The notes under the pieces: generated by a model
Databases searched by the model: none
Told to the model about the DNA's origin: nothing
What the model saw: only the letters and a program-made list of their open reading frames with translations
Assembly (NCBI RefSeq): GCF_023856365.1
Contig: NW_026042827.1
Span: 26,912-90,911 of the forward strand
From: Brienomyrus brachyistius
Lineage: Eukaryota; Chordata; Actinopteri; Osteoglossiformes; Mormyridae
DNA length: 64,000 bases
Reading direction: 5' to 3'
In this document: positions 22,315 through 31,954 of the stretch, one piece after another
How positions within the stretch are numbered: position 1 is the stretch's first letter
Layout: each line of letters opens with the position of its first letter
Translations under genes and position numbers: made by a program

Positions 22315-22434
22315 CTGCACAGTGTGTACAGGTCAGTTTACATCTTATACAAATGAGAGCAACGTTCAGAATAATGCTGCAAGATAAAACTATCAGCAAG
22401 CCAGAGTGAAGAGGATCCAGCAGCTTCTGAAAGC
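22315..22434 (-). CDS. NITR-like exon 4: transmembrane segment
   Basis: Acceptor TTGTTACAG, donor GTACGC. It encodes a stalk (FQKLLDPLHS), the hydrophobic span GLLIVLSCSIILNVALICI, then the stop-transfer residues RCK and a cysteine-rich turn. There is no charged residue inside the membrane span, as expected for an inhibitory rather than adaptor-linked receptor. Phase 1 in and out. Confidence 0.82.
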
Positions 22435-22600
22435 CTGTAACAAAGAGATAGATTTCAGCATAATGATATAGAGACACATTTCCCATTTGCTTACATTACA
22501 TTAGTTAAAGATCAAATCGATAACACATTACAGCAGTTGTTTTGTAAATAGTCCATTTTTAACATGAACTTCTAGTATTTTGTATTTTAACAATTTATAT

Positions 22601-22780
22601 TAATATTTGAAATAATTATTAAATTAGGCTCCGGACCCCCCGCGACCCAATAGGATAAGCGGTTTGGAAAATGGATGGATGGATGGATATTAATATTTGA
22701 AATAATTATTAAATTAGGCTCCGGACCCCCCGCGACCCAATAGGATAAGCGGTTTGGAAAATGGATGGATGGATGGATAA
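22601..22780 (+). repeat. 90-bp tandem duplication containing SINE 3' tails
   Basis: Two near-identical 90-bp units (22601-22690 and 22691-22780). Each has 'aataattattaaatta', the SINE 3' end ('ggctccggaccccccgcgac' to 'aagcggtttggaaaatgg') and a short ATGG tail. It lies in intron 3 of the NITR-like gene. A truncated SINE inserted and was then duplicated with its flank. Confidence 0.88.
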
Positions 22781-22907
22781 TTATTAAATTAACATCTGTG
22801 TAATTTAATTTAAGCACTTAAATTAGAAAATTCATTACATTAAAAAAAGAAATAAATGTCTTAATAGCAGAATAAGCTAAATAAAACTTTGAAGCAGATA
22901 TACTCTC

Positions 22908-23021
22908 CACACTGGGTGCTACCATCTATATCCAGCTGTGTGCCGTTCCCAAACAGCATCTCCCCACACTGGGTGTTACCATCTATATCCAGCTATGTGC
23001 CGTTCCCAAACAGCATCTCCC
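22908..23021 (-). repeat. 57-bp tandem duplication across the exon 3 donor site
   Basis: Two units, 22908-22964 and 22965-23021, differ at only a few bases. Each contains the J-like FGNGT codons and a splice donor (GTAACA in the unit joined to the exon, GTAGCA in the outer unit). The period is 19 codons, so use of the outer donor would keep frame. The exon-proximal unit carries the TAG and the outer unit has CAG. Confidence 0.9.
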
Positions 23022-23330
23022 CACACATGGCCACAGCGCAGTAGTAAGTCCCAGCATCGGAGAGGCTGAGGTTCCCCTTGGGGAGGCTGTAGACGCAGCT
23101 CCGTGTAGGAGATCCAGCCTCAGGGCTCTTCTCACACTCATCACTGCTGTTTCCAGGGCTGTAAATGACTCCAGGAAGGGATTCTCCTGATCCATGTCTG
23201 AACCAGTAAACACTGTGTTCTCCTGCACAGCTCCCAGTCTCTATCGTACACTGCAGGCTCACAGAGTCTCCTGGCTGCAATGTGTCAGACACAGGCTGCT
23301 GTACCACAGTCCTGCTGTTGGAGTCTTTAC
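22980..23330 (-). CDS. NITR-like exon 3: second Ig domain, contains TAG
   Basis: The acceptor TTTTCAG lies just above 23330. The domain has GDSVSLQC, an extra cysteine (GSCAGE), the intact core Trp in SVYWFRHG, two more cysteines (DECEKS, TRSCVY), then LSLSDAGTYYC, AVAMC and FGNGT. The six-cysteine pattern and this wording are characteristic of NITR intermediate domains. Directly after FGNGT comes TAG (22993-22995), where the duplicated copy just downstream (22908-22964) has CAG. The exon ends in phase 1 at a GTAACA donor, joining exon 4 in frame. Confidence 0.85.
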
Positions 23331-23930
23331 CTGAAAAGCAAAATAGTCATGATGACAGCCCTTTGAGAATAACAATGGAAAATACAGATCCTCAAAAATT
23401 GTTCTTACAGATTTTTGGGAACTGAATCGATGTTCTTCTAGCCATCCAAGAAATCAGTAACTTCTTGGAGAACAGCTGACATTCTTCTCTCTTTTTATTG
23501 TATTACTGCTTATTAGTATATATCAGGTAACACTATACATTAACTGCACCTACATAATACCTAAATAAAAATTATATGATAATAACAAACATTATAATCA
23601 TATAATGTCTTGTATTAATGTATGAAGGTAGATGAATATAATTAATTTCAATTCAAAGAAATGAAGTGTGTAAAGTGTACTTTATATTTTCATGATTTTC
23701 GTGACTTTACATTTGGTTTATGTTGCCCCTTTTCCACAGGAAGGTATTTATTGTTTTTGCATATTTAGCTCTTGATGTGTTTTGGTATTTTTGAGCATTT
23801 TGCTGTAGTACCTGCATAATTTAATTCAAGAGCCGAAGAGCTGTTTGCCCATTACTAGTTTGTCTATCTTTTAACATTAAAGAAAAAGTATACATAGTAA
23901 AAGGAATTACTTGGTTTCGTAGTTCCTCCT

Positions 23931-24185
23931 ATTTATTTTCTTATGCACACAAAAGTAAGTTTTTCCGTTCAACCATAGCACTACAGCGAAAAGCAAAACG
24001 TCATGGCAAATACAATTATGCTTTATTCCAATACACATTGCTAATTTTTCATTATTATTACATTTATTCAGCATAATATCTTCAAAGGTTTCATGATTTA
24101 ATTTGCAATCTTCTGGCCTGAAATCTTTTCCTGCTACACTGAAGACTCTCTCAGCGTGTGCAGAGAAAGCTGCAGCCAAAGGGTT
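23931..24185 (-). pseudogene. hAT transposase C-terminal (dimerisation) remnant
   Basis: The minus strand encodes AERVFSVAGKDFRPEDCKLN and FEDIMLNKCN, which match the shape of the hAT C-terminal dimerisation motif (E-R-x-F-S-x-A-G ... L ... K-x-N). The frame runs on without similarity. No catalytic part is nearby. It sits in intron 2 of the NITR-like gene, just beside the retroviral insertion. Confidence 0.65.
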
Positions 24186-24295
24186 GGCATCCTCTGATAA
24201 ACATGGTTGGTTCAGGTATCGGTGACATTATGTGAACCTTTCATGGCAGGAATAGGGACTAGTTTGACTTTTGATGCAGGAAAAGTGTTTGGGAC

Positions 24296-24634
24296 TGTTA
24301 GGTTGAAGAAACAGTTGTTAATCATTTCTGTATGATCAGCAATGAGTGTAAATATATATGTATACGTTATTTCTTATCTTCTAGCCACATACTCTTAGCT
24401 ATTGTACTCTAAGTAGGTGGTTAACAGCTGCCTACTTAGATAAGAATCTCACTTCCCTCTCTTGCGCCCCCCATTGACTATAAATAAAGAAGACAAGGGG
24501 AACCACCCTTTGTAACACATTCTGCTGTAGTTTGCATTGCAGAGAGTGTGGGTACCCTTGCAAGTAAAACTGTAACCTGTGTGTGTCTCATAAATGTGGA
24601 GTTGGGGTGGAAACGCCGGGCGCTTTCCCCAACA
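24296..24634 (+). repeat. ERV 5' LTR (339 bp)
   Basis: Begins TGTTAGG and ends CCCCAACA. It contains TATAAATAAAG near 24479, which combines a TATA-like and an AATAAA-like element. It has the same length as, and by eye the same sequence as, 31611-31949. Confidence 0.95.
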
Positions 24635-24641
24635 TAGAATT

Positions 24642-24658
24642 TGGTCCTTCGAGCCGGA
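24642..24658 (+). promoter_or_regulatory. Primer binding site, tRNA-Tyr type
   Basis: TGGTCCTTCGAGCCGGA is complementary over 17 bases to the 3' end of vertebrate tRNA-Tyr (...CGGCTCGAAGGA plus CCA). It starts 7 nt after the LTR, a slightly longer gap than usual. Confidence 0.85.
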
Positions 24659-25225
24659 TCCGAGGAACCCCGAAGACGTCTCCAGTACGCCGAGAGAAGC
24701 GACACCGAAGTCTGTCGACAGCCACTCGAAGTCGGGTGCAAGAAAGACCTGTGATGTGAATTCGTCATCAGGCCGGTGGTTAGAACTGCGCTCGACGTCT
24801 GGTGATGTCTGAAGGACCTCGGTGACGGATCAGAGAGCACACTATACAGGTGAGAGATATGGCACCTAAGTGAGTAGGTGGCCAAGTGAGAGATACGGCA
24901 CCTAAATAAGTAGGTGGCCAAGACATGCATGTGGTTGAGGTTAGCCGAAATTAACCGGGAGAGAAAGTAGGCGTTGTTGGAAATATATACAGTGTTGTAT
25001 GTGGATGTGTTTTTATAGGTTTTAGATTAACCTACACGATCCACCCTAAAAGCAACAACATACTGGTGACTGAAGGATCAAGGACGGGTTTCATCCCTGA
25101 AAACTAACACCGCTGCTCTAATAGGGAGCAGTAGAAGGCTGTGTTAGTGTCCTCCTGAGGTCTCATGCCAGAGACTTGCTTTTAGGATTTTTTATTTTTT
25201 GTAGTGTATCCATTAAAAGGTAACA
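24659..25225 (+). other. ERV 5' leader
   Basis: Untranslated region between the primer site and the gag start. The packaging signal would be expected here, but I cannot define it. No other feature is visible. Confidence 0.6.
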
Positions 25226-26696
25226 ATGGGGAAGAATCAAAGTAAACAAATGGAACTAGAGGGAGATGAGAAGTTTATGGAAGGATATAAGCCAGGATCA
25301 GGACAAATAAGTAGTCAGAGATGGAGGAAAAAAACATGGGTTTGAAGGAAAACTCCACACTCCAGATATATTAAAATTACAGGGAAACTTAAAACTGGAG
25401 ATGTTACAGACTACCAATAAGAAAGAAGGTAAAGACAGAAAAAAAGAATATGTTTTTTCTGATGCATGGTTAGAACAGAGTAAATTAAGAGATAATAAAA
25501 GACAGCAAAAAAAGGGAAATAAGGAGAAAAAATTACAGGCGACTTTAATTACACTAGATGAGGAGACGGCAACAAAATCTTCTGCCGCTCCAGTTCCCTT
25601 ACTGCCCCCACAAATTCCAATGATTGCGCCTGCACCAGTTCCAGCTGTAAATAGACGACAAATAGGAGGAGGGGAATCATCTCGAATGATGACCCGAGGG
25701 TCTAACCCTTCTCTGTATCCGTTAAAGGATCTGGAGACAAGTAAAGTACGCTGGCATCCAAAAAATGACACAGAACAGGAAGACTGGGAGAATGATTTGG
25801 TGTGTCCACTCGTAGAAGTGGCAAATCCAAATCGAGGCCCAAATAATGCAGGACCCGAAACTATGTTAGTATATAGACCCTGGACCGCTGAGGATAGAAC
25901 AGCGGCTTTAAAAGGAATACCCCCGGTTGAAGAAGGGGTACCCGAGTTTTGGACTGCCATCCTAGAATTACAAAGTAGTTTTCATTTGAACGGCAGGGAA
26001 ATGTATAGATGTCTCAGACAGTTGTTTACCCATAAATGGGGACGTGTAGCGGGAGACTTCACAGGACATGGTAATAATGATGAAGTCTTAGCACATGACT
26101 CGCAGGAACTCATACAAGCATTACGAGACTTGCGAAACAGGGTAGAGACAGCCTTCGTAAGACGCGCAGACTATGGACGAATAGCGCAATGTAAACAAAA
26201 AGATGGAGAGGAACCTGAGGATTTTATGGATAGAATGAGAGTTGTATTTAGAGGAAACTCAGGGATCCCATTTGATGAAGAGGCAGTAGGAGTGTACCAA
26301 CAACAGCTAAAACGAGCTTTTGTCGCAGGCCTAAAGCCCGAATTGCGAAAATATCTTGACAAACATTGGGTACATCAGAATACTGGTTCAGTCCAACAAG
26401 CACTATAATATGCTCAACACGCGCAGAAAGCGCAGAAACAGGAAAAGACAGACACAATATTCAGCGCCTCAGAAGTAGTAGCGCTAGTGCAAATGAATCC
26501 TCCGGGGAGGGGAGGATTCAGAGGAAGGTCAAGAGGCCGAGGAAGGGGGAGAGGTGTTTTCAGAAACAATTACAGGAATTCGTCTCAGCAAGATAACATT
26601 TGCTGGACATGCAGGAAACCTGGACACTTAGCTAGGAATTGTAGAGTAGGGAAACAACCATATAACCCAAACTCCATTGAAAACAATGATCAATGA
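25226..26696 (+). pseudogene. gag: ERV gag, interrupted
   Basis: The ATG at 25226 encodes MGKNQSK, an N-myristoylation-type start as in many retroviral Gag proteins. This frame stops at a TGA soon after a run of seven A (25328-25334). The remaining Gag is in another frame from about 25323, consistent with a one-base indel in that run. It shows a basic matrix-like part, a proline-rich linker (about residues 63-83 of the frame starting at 25401), a capsid with a major-homology-like QKDGEEPEDF, and a CCHC zinc knuckle C-x2-C-x4-H-x4-C (26601-26642) within an RG-rich nucleocapsid. A TAA at 26406-26408 cuts it between capsid and nucleocapsid. The normal end is TGA at 26694-26696. Confidence 0.88.
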
Positions 26697-27707
26697 CCCC
26701 CCTCGGAGGCCCCTGTTACCGACACCATCCGAGGCAAAACAGAGGTGATTTTAAGAAAGGAAACGGAGGTCACTTTACAAGACCTTTTAGATAAGGAAAT
26801 AGATTTACAAGCAGTGTGTCAGTTATTAGCAGAAAGGCAGTGGGAAACCTTGCCAAGTCGGAAGTTAGTCATAAACGGCAAAGTATATGAATGTCTGTGT
26901 GACACTGGAGCATGTAGGACTGTCCTAACCTCCAGTCCTCCCGGAGTCACATATTCTTCATCAGTCATAAATATAAAAACGGCAGGAGGTCAGACAGACA
27001 GACATCAGTTAACAAACCCAGTTGCAGTAAAAGATAAGGAAACTGGACTTGAATGTCAAGCACAGGTGTTAATAAGCCCTTCTTGTCCTGTTAACTTGTT
27101 AGGCCGAGACCTTATGGTACAAATGGGCATTAGCGTGGTTGCCACAGCCACTGGCATGAAAGCAATCGTAAATGAAGAAGCTTATGTTGTGCAAGGAACC
27201 ACAACACCACAATATTACTGGTCTCTGGACCTAGGGGGAACTGCACAGACACGAGAATTATTGCGGAAAACTAGAGAAAAGCAGTCCCCTAGACAGGCCC
27301 AGTTCATGCCTGACGATGCCTTACACGTCACTATGTGGTACAAAGACACCCTTGGACCAGATTATGTCTATGACAAAACGTTTCATGCCCTCCAAGACAC
27401 TTGTATTACCTTACAACATATGTATGTTAACCCCACCACTGGGTTTTCAGCAGCCTCAGTCATTTTATCTAACAAGCAACAGGCTGTATTTAGAGAGAGA
27501 ACACCACACGTATCTCTTTCAAAACCACCCCAGATGCAGTGGAGAGATGTAGAGATGTTCTTACGAGATTCTATGCACAGTTACAATGACTACCAACCCG
27601 TATCTGGCTCCTGTTGGAGCTATGATGAGAAACACAATGTGTGGCGGTTTCCTTTGGGATGGAGAGTTCAAACCACTCCCACCACACACTTAAAGGACCC
27701 AACCTGA
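26697..27707 (+). pseudogene. pro: ERV protease plus 2H-like segment, ends in TGA
   Basis: In the same frame as gag after its TGA, so expression would need stop readthrough, as in gammaretroviruses (inference). The aspartic protease shows CDTGA (active-site Asp codon at 26901) and the later LLGRDL motif. After it, instead of running directly into RT, there is a segment of about 120 residues with LHVTM (His codon at 27324) and PHVSL (His codon at 27507). These two H-x-T/S-x motifs, each with hydrophobic flanks, lie 61 residues apart. The frame ends at TGA 27705-27707. RT follows in the same frame, so this stop is probably a mutation. Confidence 0.85.
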
Positions 27708-27767
27708 CAAATTTTTTCAACCCTGGAGGAGGGATCATGTCCAGATCTAGATCGCCTCCCAGAAGGG

Positions 27768-30700
27768 TTGTGGTCGTCCTCCCCCACTGATGTAGGGCTG
27801 GTAAAGGGGTTTCCACCTTACAAAGTAATTGTGAAATCAGAACACCGTCCGGTAGTTAGGCAATACCCATTAAAACCTGAAGCAGAAAAAGGTATAGCCC
27901 CTGTAGTGCAAGACATGTTAGCATCAGGAATATTGCGAGAGGCTCCTGAAGCCACTTGCAACACTCCTATCTTTCCAGTCCAGAAGGGACATACAGGGAA
28001 ATGGCGCATGGTGCAGGATTTAAGACCGGTTAATAACATAGTGCAACATGCAGCACCAGACGTGCCTAACCCACACTTATTGCTCAACTCATTGACTCCT
28101 GATAAAAGCTACTTCTCAGTAGTGGATCTTAGTAATGCATTTTTCTCAGTACCATTGCACCCTGATTCTCAACATTTATTTGGATTTACCTATAAAGGGA
28201 AAAAATATACATATACTAGACTCCCTCAGGGATTTTCTGAAAGTCCACATGTATATACCATGGCCCTTAGATACTCTATGAGTACCTGTGAAATACCATC
28301 ACATAGTCAGGTATTACTATACGTGGATGATATCTTAATAGCAGCAGATTCAGAACAACATTGCAAAGAAACTACCCTAACTGTGCTTCAGCATTTATAC
28401 AATACTGGACATAAAGCTTCTAAACAGAAGTTGCAGTATTGCAAAAAGACAGTTGTCTATTTAGGGCATAACCTTTCACAAAAAGGTCGCTCGCTGCTAG
28501 AGATAAGGAAACAAGCTATACAGGAAGCACCTAAACCACAGACTAAACAACAGATGATGTCCTTTTTAGGGCTCTGCAATTATTGTAGAGAATGGTTACC
28601 AGATTATGCTTTTCTAGTTCAACCTTTGCAAAATTTAATATACGGGAAGGAGATGACTCTAAAGGACAAAATACAATGGACTGAGGACGGAGAAAATGCT
28701 TTTACAAATTTAAAAAGAATGTTGCAAACCAATGTGACCCTTGCTCTACCAGATTATCAACAACCATTCACCCTATGTGTAGATGCTAATCAAGGTTATA
28801 TGAAAGCAGTATTAACACAGCCATTCGGAGCAAAAGAGAGACCGTTAGCATTCTATTCAAAACGATTAGATGCAGTAGCAGCTGGCTTTCCACAGTGTTT
28901 ACAGGCATGTGCAGCTGCTGCAGAAGCAGTAAAGGTATCAGCAGAATTGGTACTTTGTCACCCCCTCATACTTAAAGTTCCTCATTCTGTGTCTCTAATC
29001 TTGTTGCAGACACCGCTTCCATTCTTAACACATACAAGACATCTTACCTTAGTGTCACTTTTGCTCTCACAACCTAACATTGAACTTCAGCGGTGTGGCC
29101 TATTGAACCCTAGCACGCTCCTCCCCACCGCAGAGGATGGGGAGCCACATTCTTGCAAAGCAACAATAGAAGAACAAACAAAACCAAGAGCAGATATTCT
29201 GCAAACTTTTATACCAGGATCAGAAGTTGTTTATGTAGATGGCTCAGCATCAAAAAATGATATGGGAAAAAATAAAGTTGGGTATGCTGTAGTTACATCT
29301 ACTGAAGTGTTAGAAGCCAATGCACTCCCTTCTACTTGTTCAGCACAAGCGGCTGAACTCTATGCTGTGATCAGGGCATGTGAACTGTTCAAGAACAAGT
29401 CACTTACTATCTACACTGATAGTCAATATGTGTTTGCAGCTGTCCATCACCATGCAAGAGTCTGGAAAAATAGAGGTTTTAGAACATCACAGGGCACATC
29501 TCTTACTCATACAAATTTGCTACTTAGATTATTAGACGTTGTGCATTTACCGACTCACTTTGCACTGTGCAAATGCAAAGCACACCAGACTGATGACTCT
29601 GCAGAAACCGCAGGAAATAGTTTTGCAGATAAAACCGCCAAAGAAGCGGCACTGAAACAACCTACCTTATCAGTGGCAGACATTCTTTTTATAGATAGCG
29701 ATGTGCTATGTGATGCACAGATTCATGCTCCTAAAATAGAAGTACAAAGTTGGATCAAAAGAGGAGCAATACAACGAGAGAAAGTTTACTATATGAATGA
29801 CAAGCCCATCCTACCAAAAAATTTATACAAAACAGCTGCTTTGGTGAGCCATGGAAATACTCATGTCTCAACAGGAGGGATGGTACATATCATACAACAA
29901 TATTTCTATGCTATAAATTTTTCTGATTATGCAAAACAATTTTGTAGGACATGCTTAATTTGTTGTAAACACAATGCACAAGGAAACATCAGACCAAAAC
30001 GTGGCCAGTTCCCCACAGCTGAGTATCCGTTTCAAGTTGTACATATGGATTTTATTGAATTATCTTGGTCACAAGGAAAGAAATACTGTCTAGTTATTAT
30101 AGACACCTTTTCTAAGTGGGTAGAAATATACCCTGTAAAGCATTGTGATGCAATGACCGTTGCAAAATGTTTGGTAAGCCATTATTTCCCTACCTATGGC
30201 ATACCTCATATTATAAGATCAGACAATGGGACTCATTTTGTAAATCAGACTATGTCCCTTTGCTCACAAGCATTAGGTTTTACGCTTAAGAATCATTGTG
30301 CGTATCACCCTCAGAGCGCAGGCTTAGTGGAAAGGACCAACGGCACTATTAAAACAAGGCTAAGAAAGACAGTGGAAGAGACAAAAAGGCCGTGGCCAGA
30401 ATGTTTGTCTCTAGTAAAATTATGGATGAGAATAACTCCCACTCCTGCAGGATTAACACCTTTTGAAATAGTGTATGGTAGACCATTTCCCCTAGCAACT
30501 GAAATGAATGACATAGAAAAAGCAGACCGAGAAAATACGCTGGCCGATTGGATGCGTAAACTACTAACATCACAACAAAAACATAGCCCCAGTAGTCTGC
30601 CGGTAAATTCTGTTTCTACTCAACAGGATAACTTGCAGCCGGGAGATTGGGTCCTGGTCAAGGTCCTGTTGCGGAAAGATTGGAGCACACCTCGGTGGGA

Positions 30701-30824
30701 CGGTCCTTATCAAGTCCTCCTTACAACACCAACAGCAGTAAAGATCGCAGAACGACCTTCCTGGATACACAAAAGTCACTGTAAACCCATCAAGCCCTTA
30801 TCAGAGGCCTCAGCAACAGAGTAG
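27768..30824 (+). CDS. pol: ERV Pol: reverse transcriptase, RNase H, integrase
   Basis: A 1018-codon open frame, counted from the first ATG after the TGA at 27705; translation would normally enter from upstream. RT: SVVDLSNAFF (catalytic Asp at residue 120), LPQGF (152-156) and YVDD (185-188). RNase H: VYVDGS (Asp 491), AAELYA (Glu 530), YTDSQ (Asp 551), FADKTAK (Asp 621). Integrase: zinc-binding HGNTH and CRTC (His 695/699, Cys 726/729), then the catalytic triad HMDF (Asp 761), RSDNG (Asp 819), LVERTNG (Glu 855), and a C-terminal WDGPYQVLLTTPTAVK domain of the gamma/epsilon type. All catalytic residues are present. RNA- to DNA-copying and integration are the family functions. Confidence 0.95.
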   Translation: MWSSSPTDVGLVKGFPPYKVIVKSEHRPVVRQYPLKPEAEKGIAPVVQDMLASGILREAPEATCNTPIFPVQKGHTGKWRMVQDLRPVNNIVQHAAPDVPNPHLLLNSLTPDKSYFSVVDLSNAFFSVPLHPDSQHLFGFTYKGKKYTYTRLPQGFSESPHVYTMALRYSMSTCEIPSHSQVLLYVDDILIAADSEQHCKETTLTVLQHLYNTGHKASKQKLQYCKKTVVYLGHNLSQKGRSLLEIRKQAIQEAPKPQTKQQMMSFLGLCNYCREWLPDYAFLVQPLQNLIYGKEMTLKDKIQWTEDGENAFTNLKRMLQTNVTLALPDYQQPFTLCVDANQGYMKAVLTQPFGAKERPLAFYSKRLDAVAAGFPQCLQACAAAAEAVKVSAELVLCHPLILKVPHSVSLILLQTPLPFLTHTRHLTLVSLLLSQPNIELQRCGLLNPSTLLPTAEDGEPHSCKATIEEQTKPRADILQTFIPGSEVVYVDGSASKNDMGKNKVGYAVVTSTEVLEANALPSTCSAQAAELYAVIRACELFKNKSLTIYTDSQYVFAAVHHHARVWKNRGFRTSQGTSLTHTNLLLRLLDVVHLPTHFALCKCKAHQTDDSAETAGNSFADKTAKEAALKQPTLSVADILFIDSDVLCDAQIHAPKIEVQSWIKRGAIQREKVYYMNDKPILPKNLYKTAALVSHGNTHVSTGGMVHIIQQYFYAINFSDYAKQFCRTCLICCKHNAQGNIRPKRGQFPTAEYPFQVVHMDFIELSWSQGKKYCLVIIDTFSKWVEIYPVKHCDAMTVAKCLVSHYFPTYGIPHIIRSDNGTHFVNQTMSLCSQALGFTLKNHCAYHPQSAGLVERTNGTIKTRLRKTVEETKRPWPECLSLVKLWMRITPTPAGLTPFEIVYGRPFPLATEMNDIEKADRENTLADWMRKLLTSQQKHSPSSLPVNSVSTQQDNLQPGDWVLVKVLLRKDWSTPRWDGPYQVLLTTPTAVKIAERPSWIHKSHCKPIKPLSEASATE

Positions 30825-30915
30825 CAGTGGAAGTCCGCTACAAAGGCACAGTAACCAATAGGGTGCTGTTGTCTCAACCCGGTGAAGAAAACAACTGAGC
30901 TGCACTCTATTTAGG

Positions 30916-31433
30916 ATGGCCCTGATAGGGTGGGGATGTGGTAAAGTGACTCTAGGGGTCATTCTTGTTGTAGGACTTGTATGGTTGTCCTGGCTCTCAC
31001 CAGCTCCATTACAGCACCTACGGCGATGGACCCATGATGACTTCCATCTACGCCCGTTGCCCGCTGACCACTCACATCCATTTATGCAAAACTACTGGTA
31101 CCGATATGTACATGATACTGTAACAGCGAAAAATGTGACAAATTGCTATGTTTGTTCAGTAATGCTCACTCATAGTGAAGGACCTACGGTGTATGGCAGA
31201 GCTATGAATATCTTCTGCAGGTATAGGATATCAAAGTAATGTTTCACTTATATTTTCTTTTGTTTTTCATTTTATTTTTCTGTTGTTTTATTACTGTTAT
31301 ACCATGTTTGAAAATGTTTATTAATCAAGCTCTTAACGCTGCTTTTCGGACACGCAGTACAATGTTTCTCTCCCTTACCCAAACTATAGAGACAGAGCCT
31401 GTTTCCAGCGATGGCGATGAAGAAGACATATAA
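30916..31433 (+). pseudogene. env: ERV env remnant: two ends joined by a large internal deletion
   Basis: 30916-31239 encodes an N-terminal hydrophobic leader followed by the start of a surface subunit (NVTNCYVC) and then stops. 31239-31433, in another frame, encodes a hydrophobic anchor (LYFLLFFILFFCCF) and an acidic cytoplasmic tail ending DGDEEDI. The body of the surface and transmembrane subunits, including the fusion region, is absent. I infer one internal deletion. The product cannot work as an entry protein. Confidence 0.78.
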
Positions 31434-31601
31434 TTCATAATGACGGCCGAGCCGAAAGCACCCGTGCAGGGCTCGGACCTGAAGAACCGGAATTAAATGT
31501 TTTCCAGGATAATGACAATGTGGTCTAAATGAAGGTTGTACCTAAAGTGCTTTTGCAACTTGTACAATGTTGATGCTTCTGATCATACTGTCATGATAAA
31601 C

Positions 31602-31609
31602 AGGAGGGA
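31602..31609 (+). promoter_or_regulatory. ERV polypurine tract
   Basis: AGGAGGGA directly before the 3' LTR, the expected plus-strand primer. By chance the base context (gggac) resembles the target duplication. Confidence 0.75.
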
Positions 31610-31610
31610 C

Positions 31611-31949
31611 TGTTAGGTTGAAGAAACAGTTGTTAATCATTTCTGTATGATCAGCAATGAGTGTAAATATATATGTATACGTTATTTCTTATCTTCTAGC
31701 CACATACTCTTAGCTATTGTACTCTAAGTAGGTGGTTAACAGCTGCCTACTTAGATAAGAATCTCACTTCCCTCTCTTGCGCCCCCCATTGACTATAAAT
31801 AAAGAAGACAAGGGGAACCACCCTTTGTAACACATTCTGCTGTAGTTTGCATTGCAGAGAGTGTGGGTACCCTTGCAAGTAAAACTGTAACCTGTGTGTG
31901 TCTCATAAATGTGGAGTTGGGGTGGAAACGCCGGGCGCTTTCCCCAACA
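31611..31949 (+). repeat. ERV 3' LTR (339 bp)
   Basis: Begins TGTTAGG and ends CCCCAACA. By eye it is identical to the 5' LTR over all 339 bases, indicating a recent insertion or gene conversion. It is followed by target duplication GGGAC. Confidence 0.95.
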
Positions 31950-31954
31950 GGGAC

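Larger units (their letters stand above)
24291..31954 (+). mobile_element. Endogenous retrovirus (gamma/epsilon-like), nearly full length, defective
   Basis: The provirus 24296-31949 is flanked by the 5-bp direct repeat GGGAC (24291-24295 and 31950-31954). Order: LTR, tRNA-Tyr-type primer site, leader, gag, pro, 2H-like segment, RT, RNase H, integrase, env remnant, polypurine tract, LTR. Gag, pro and pol lie in one reading frame separated by stop codons, as in gammaretrovirus-like genomes. The LTRs look identical, so insertion was recent, yet gag has a frame break and an internal TAA, there is a TGA before RT, and most of env is deleted. It lies antisense in intron 2 of the NITR-like gene. 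Only the coding state as found is described here. Confidence 0.93.

Noticed and set aside
24478..24930. 150-codon minus-strand open frame over the ERV LTR and leader
   Set aside because: It is repeated over the 3' LTR (31793-31993) as a shortened version. It is only an LTR shadow with no start context or domain.
25298..25960. 220-codon minus-strand open frame
   Set aside because: It is antisense to ERV gag, with no domain.
27818..28087. Minus-strand open frames inside pol (also 30311-30779)
   Set aside because: These are shadows of the long RT/integrase frame, which has all catalytic motifs.
31239..31433. A separate small membrane protein gene
   Set aside because: Its position before the ERV 3' LTR and its anchor-plus-tail form fit the end of env better than an accessory gene.
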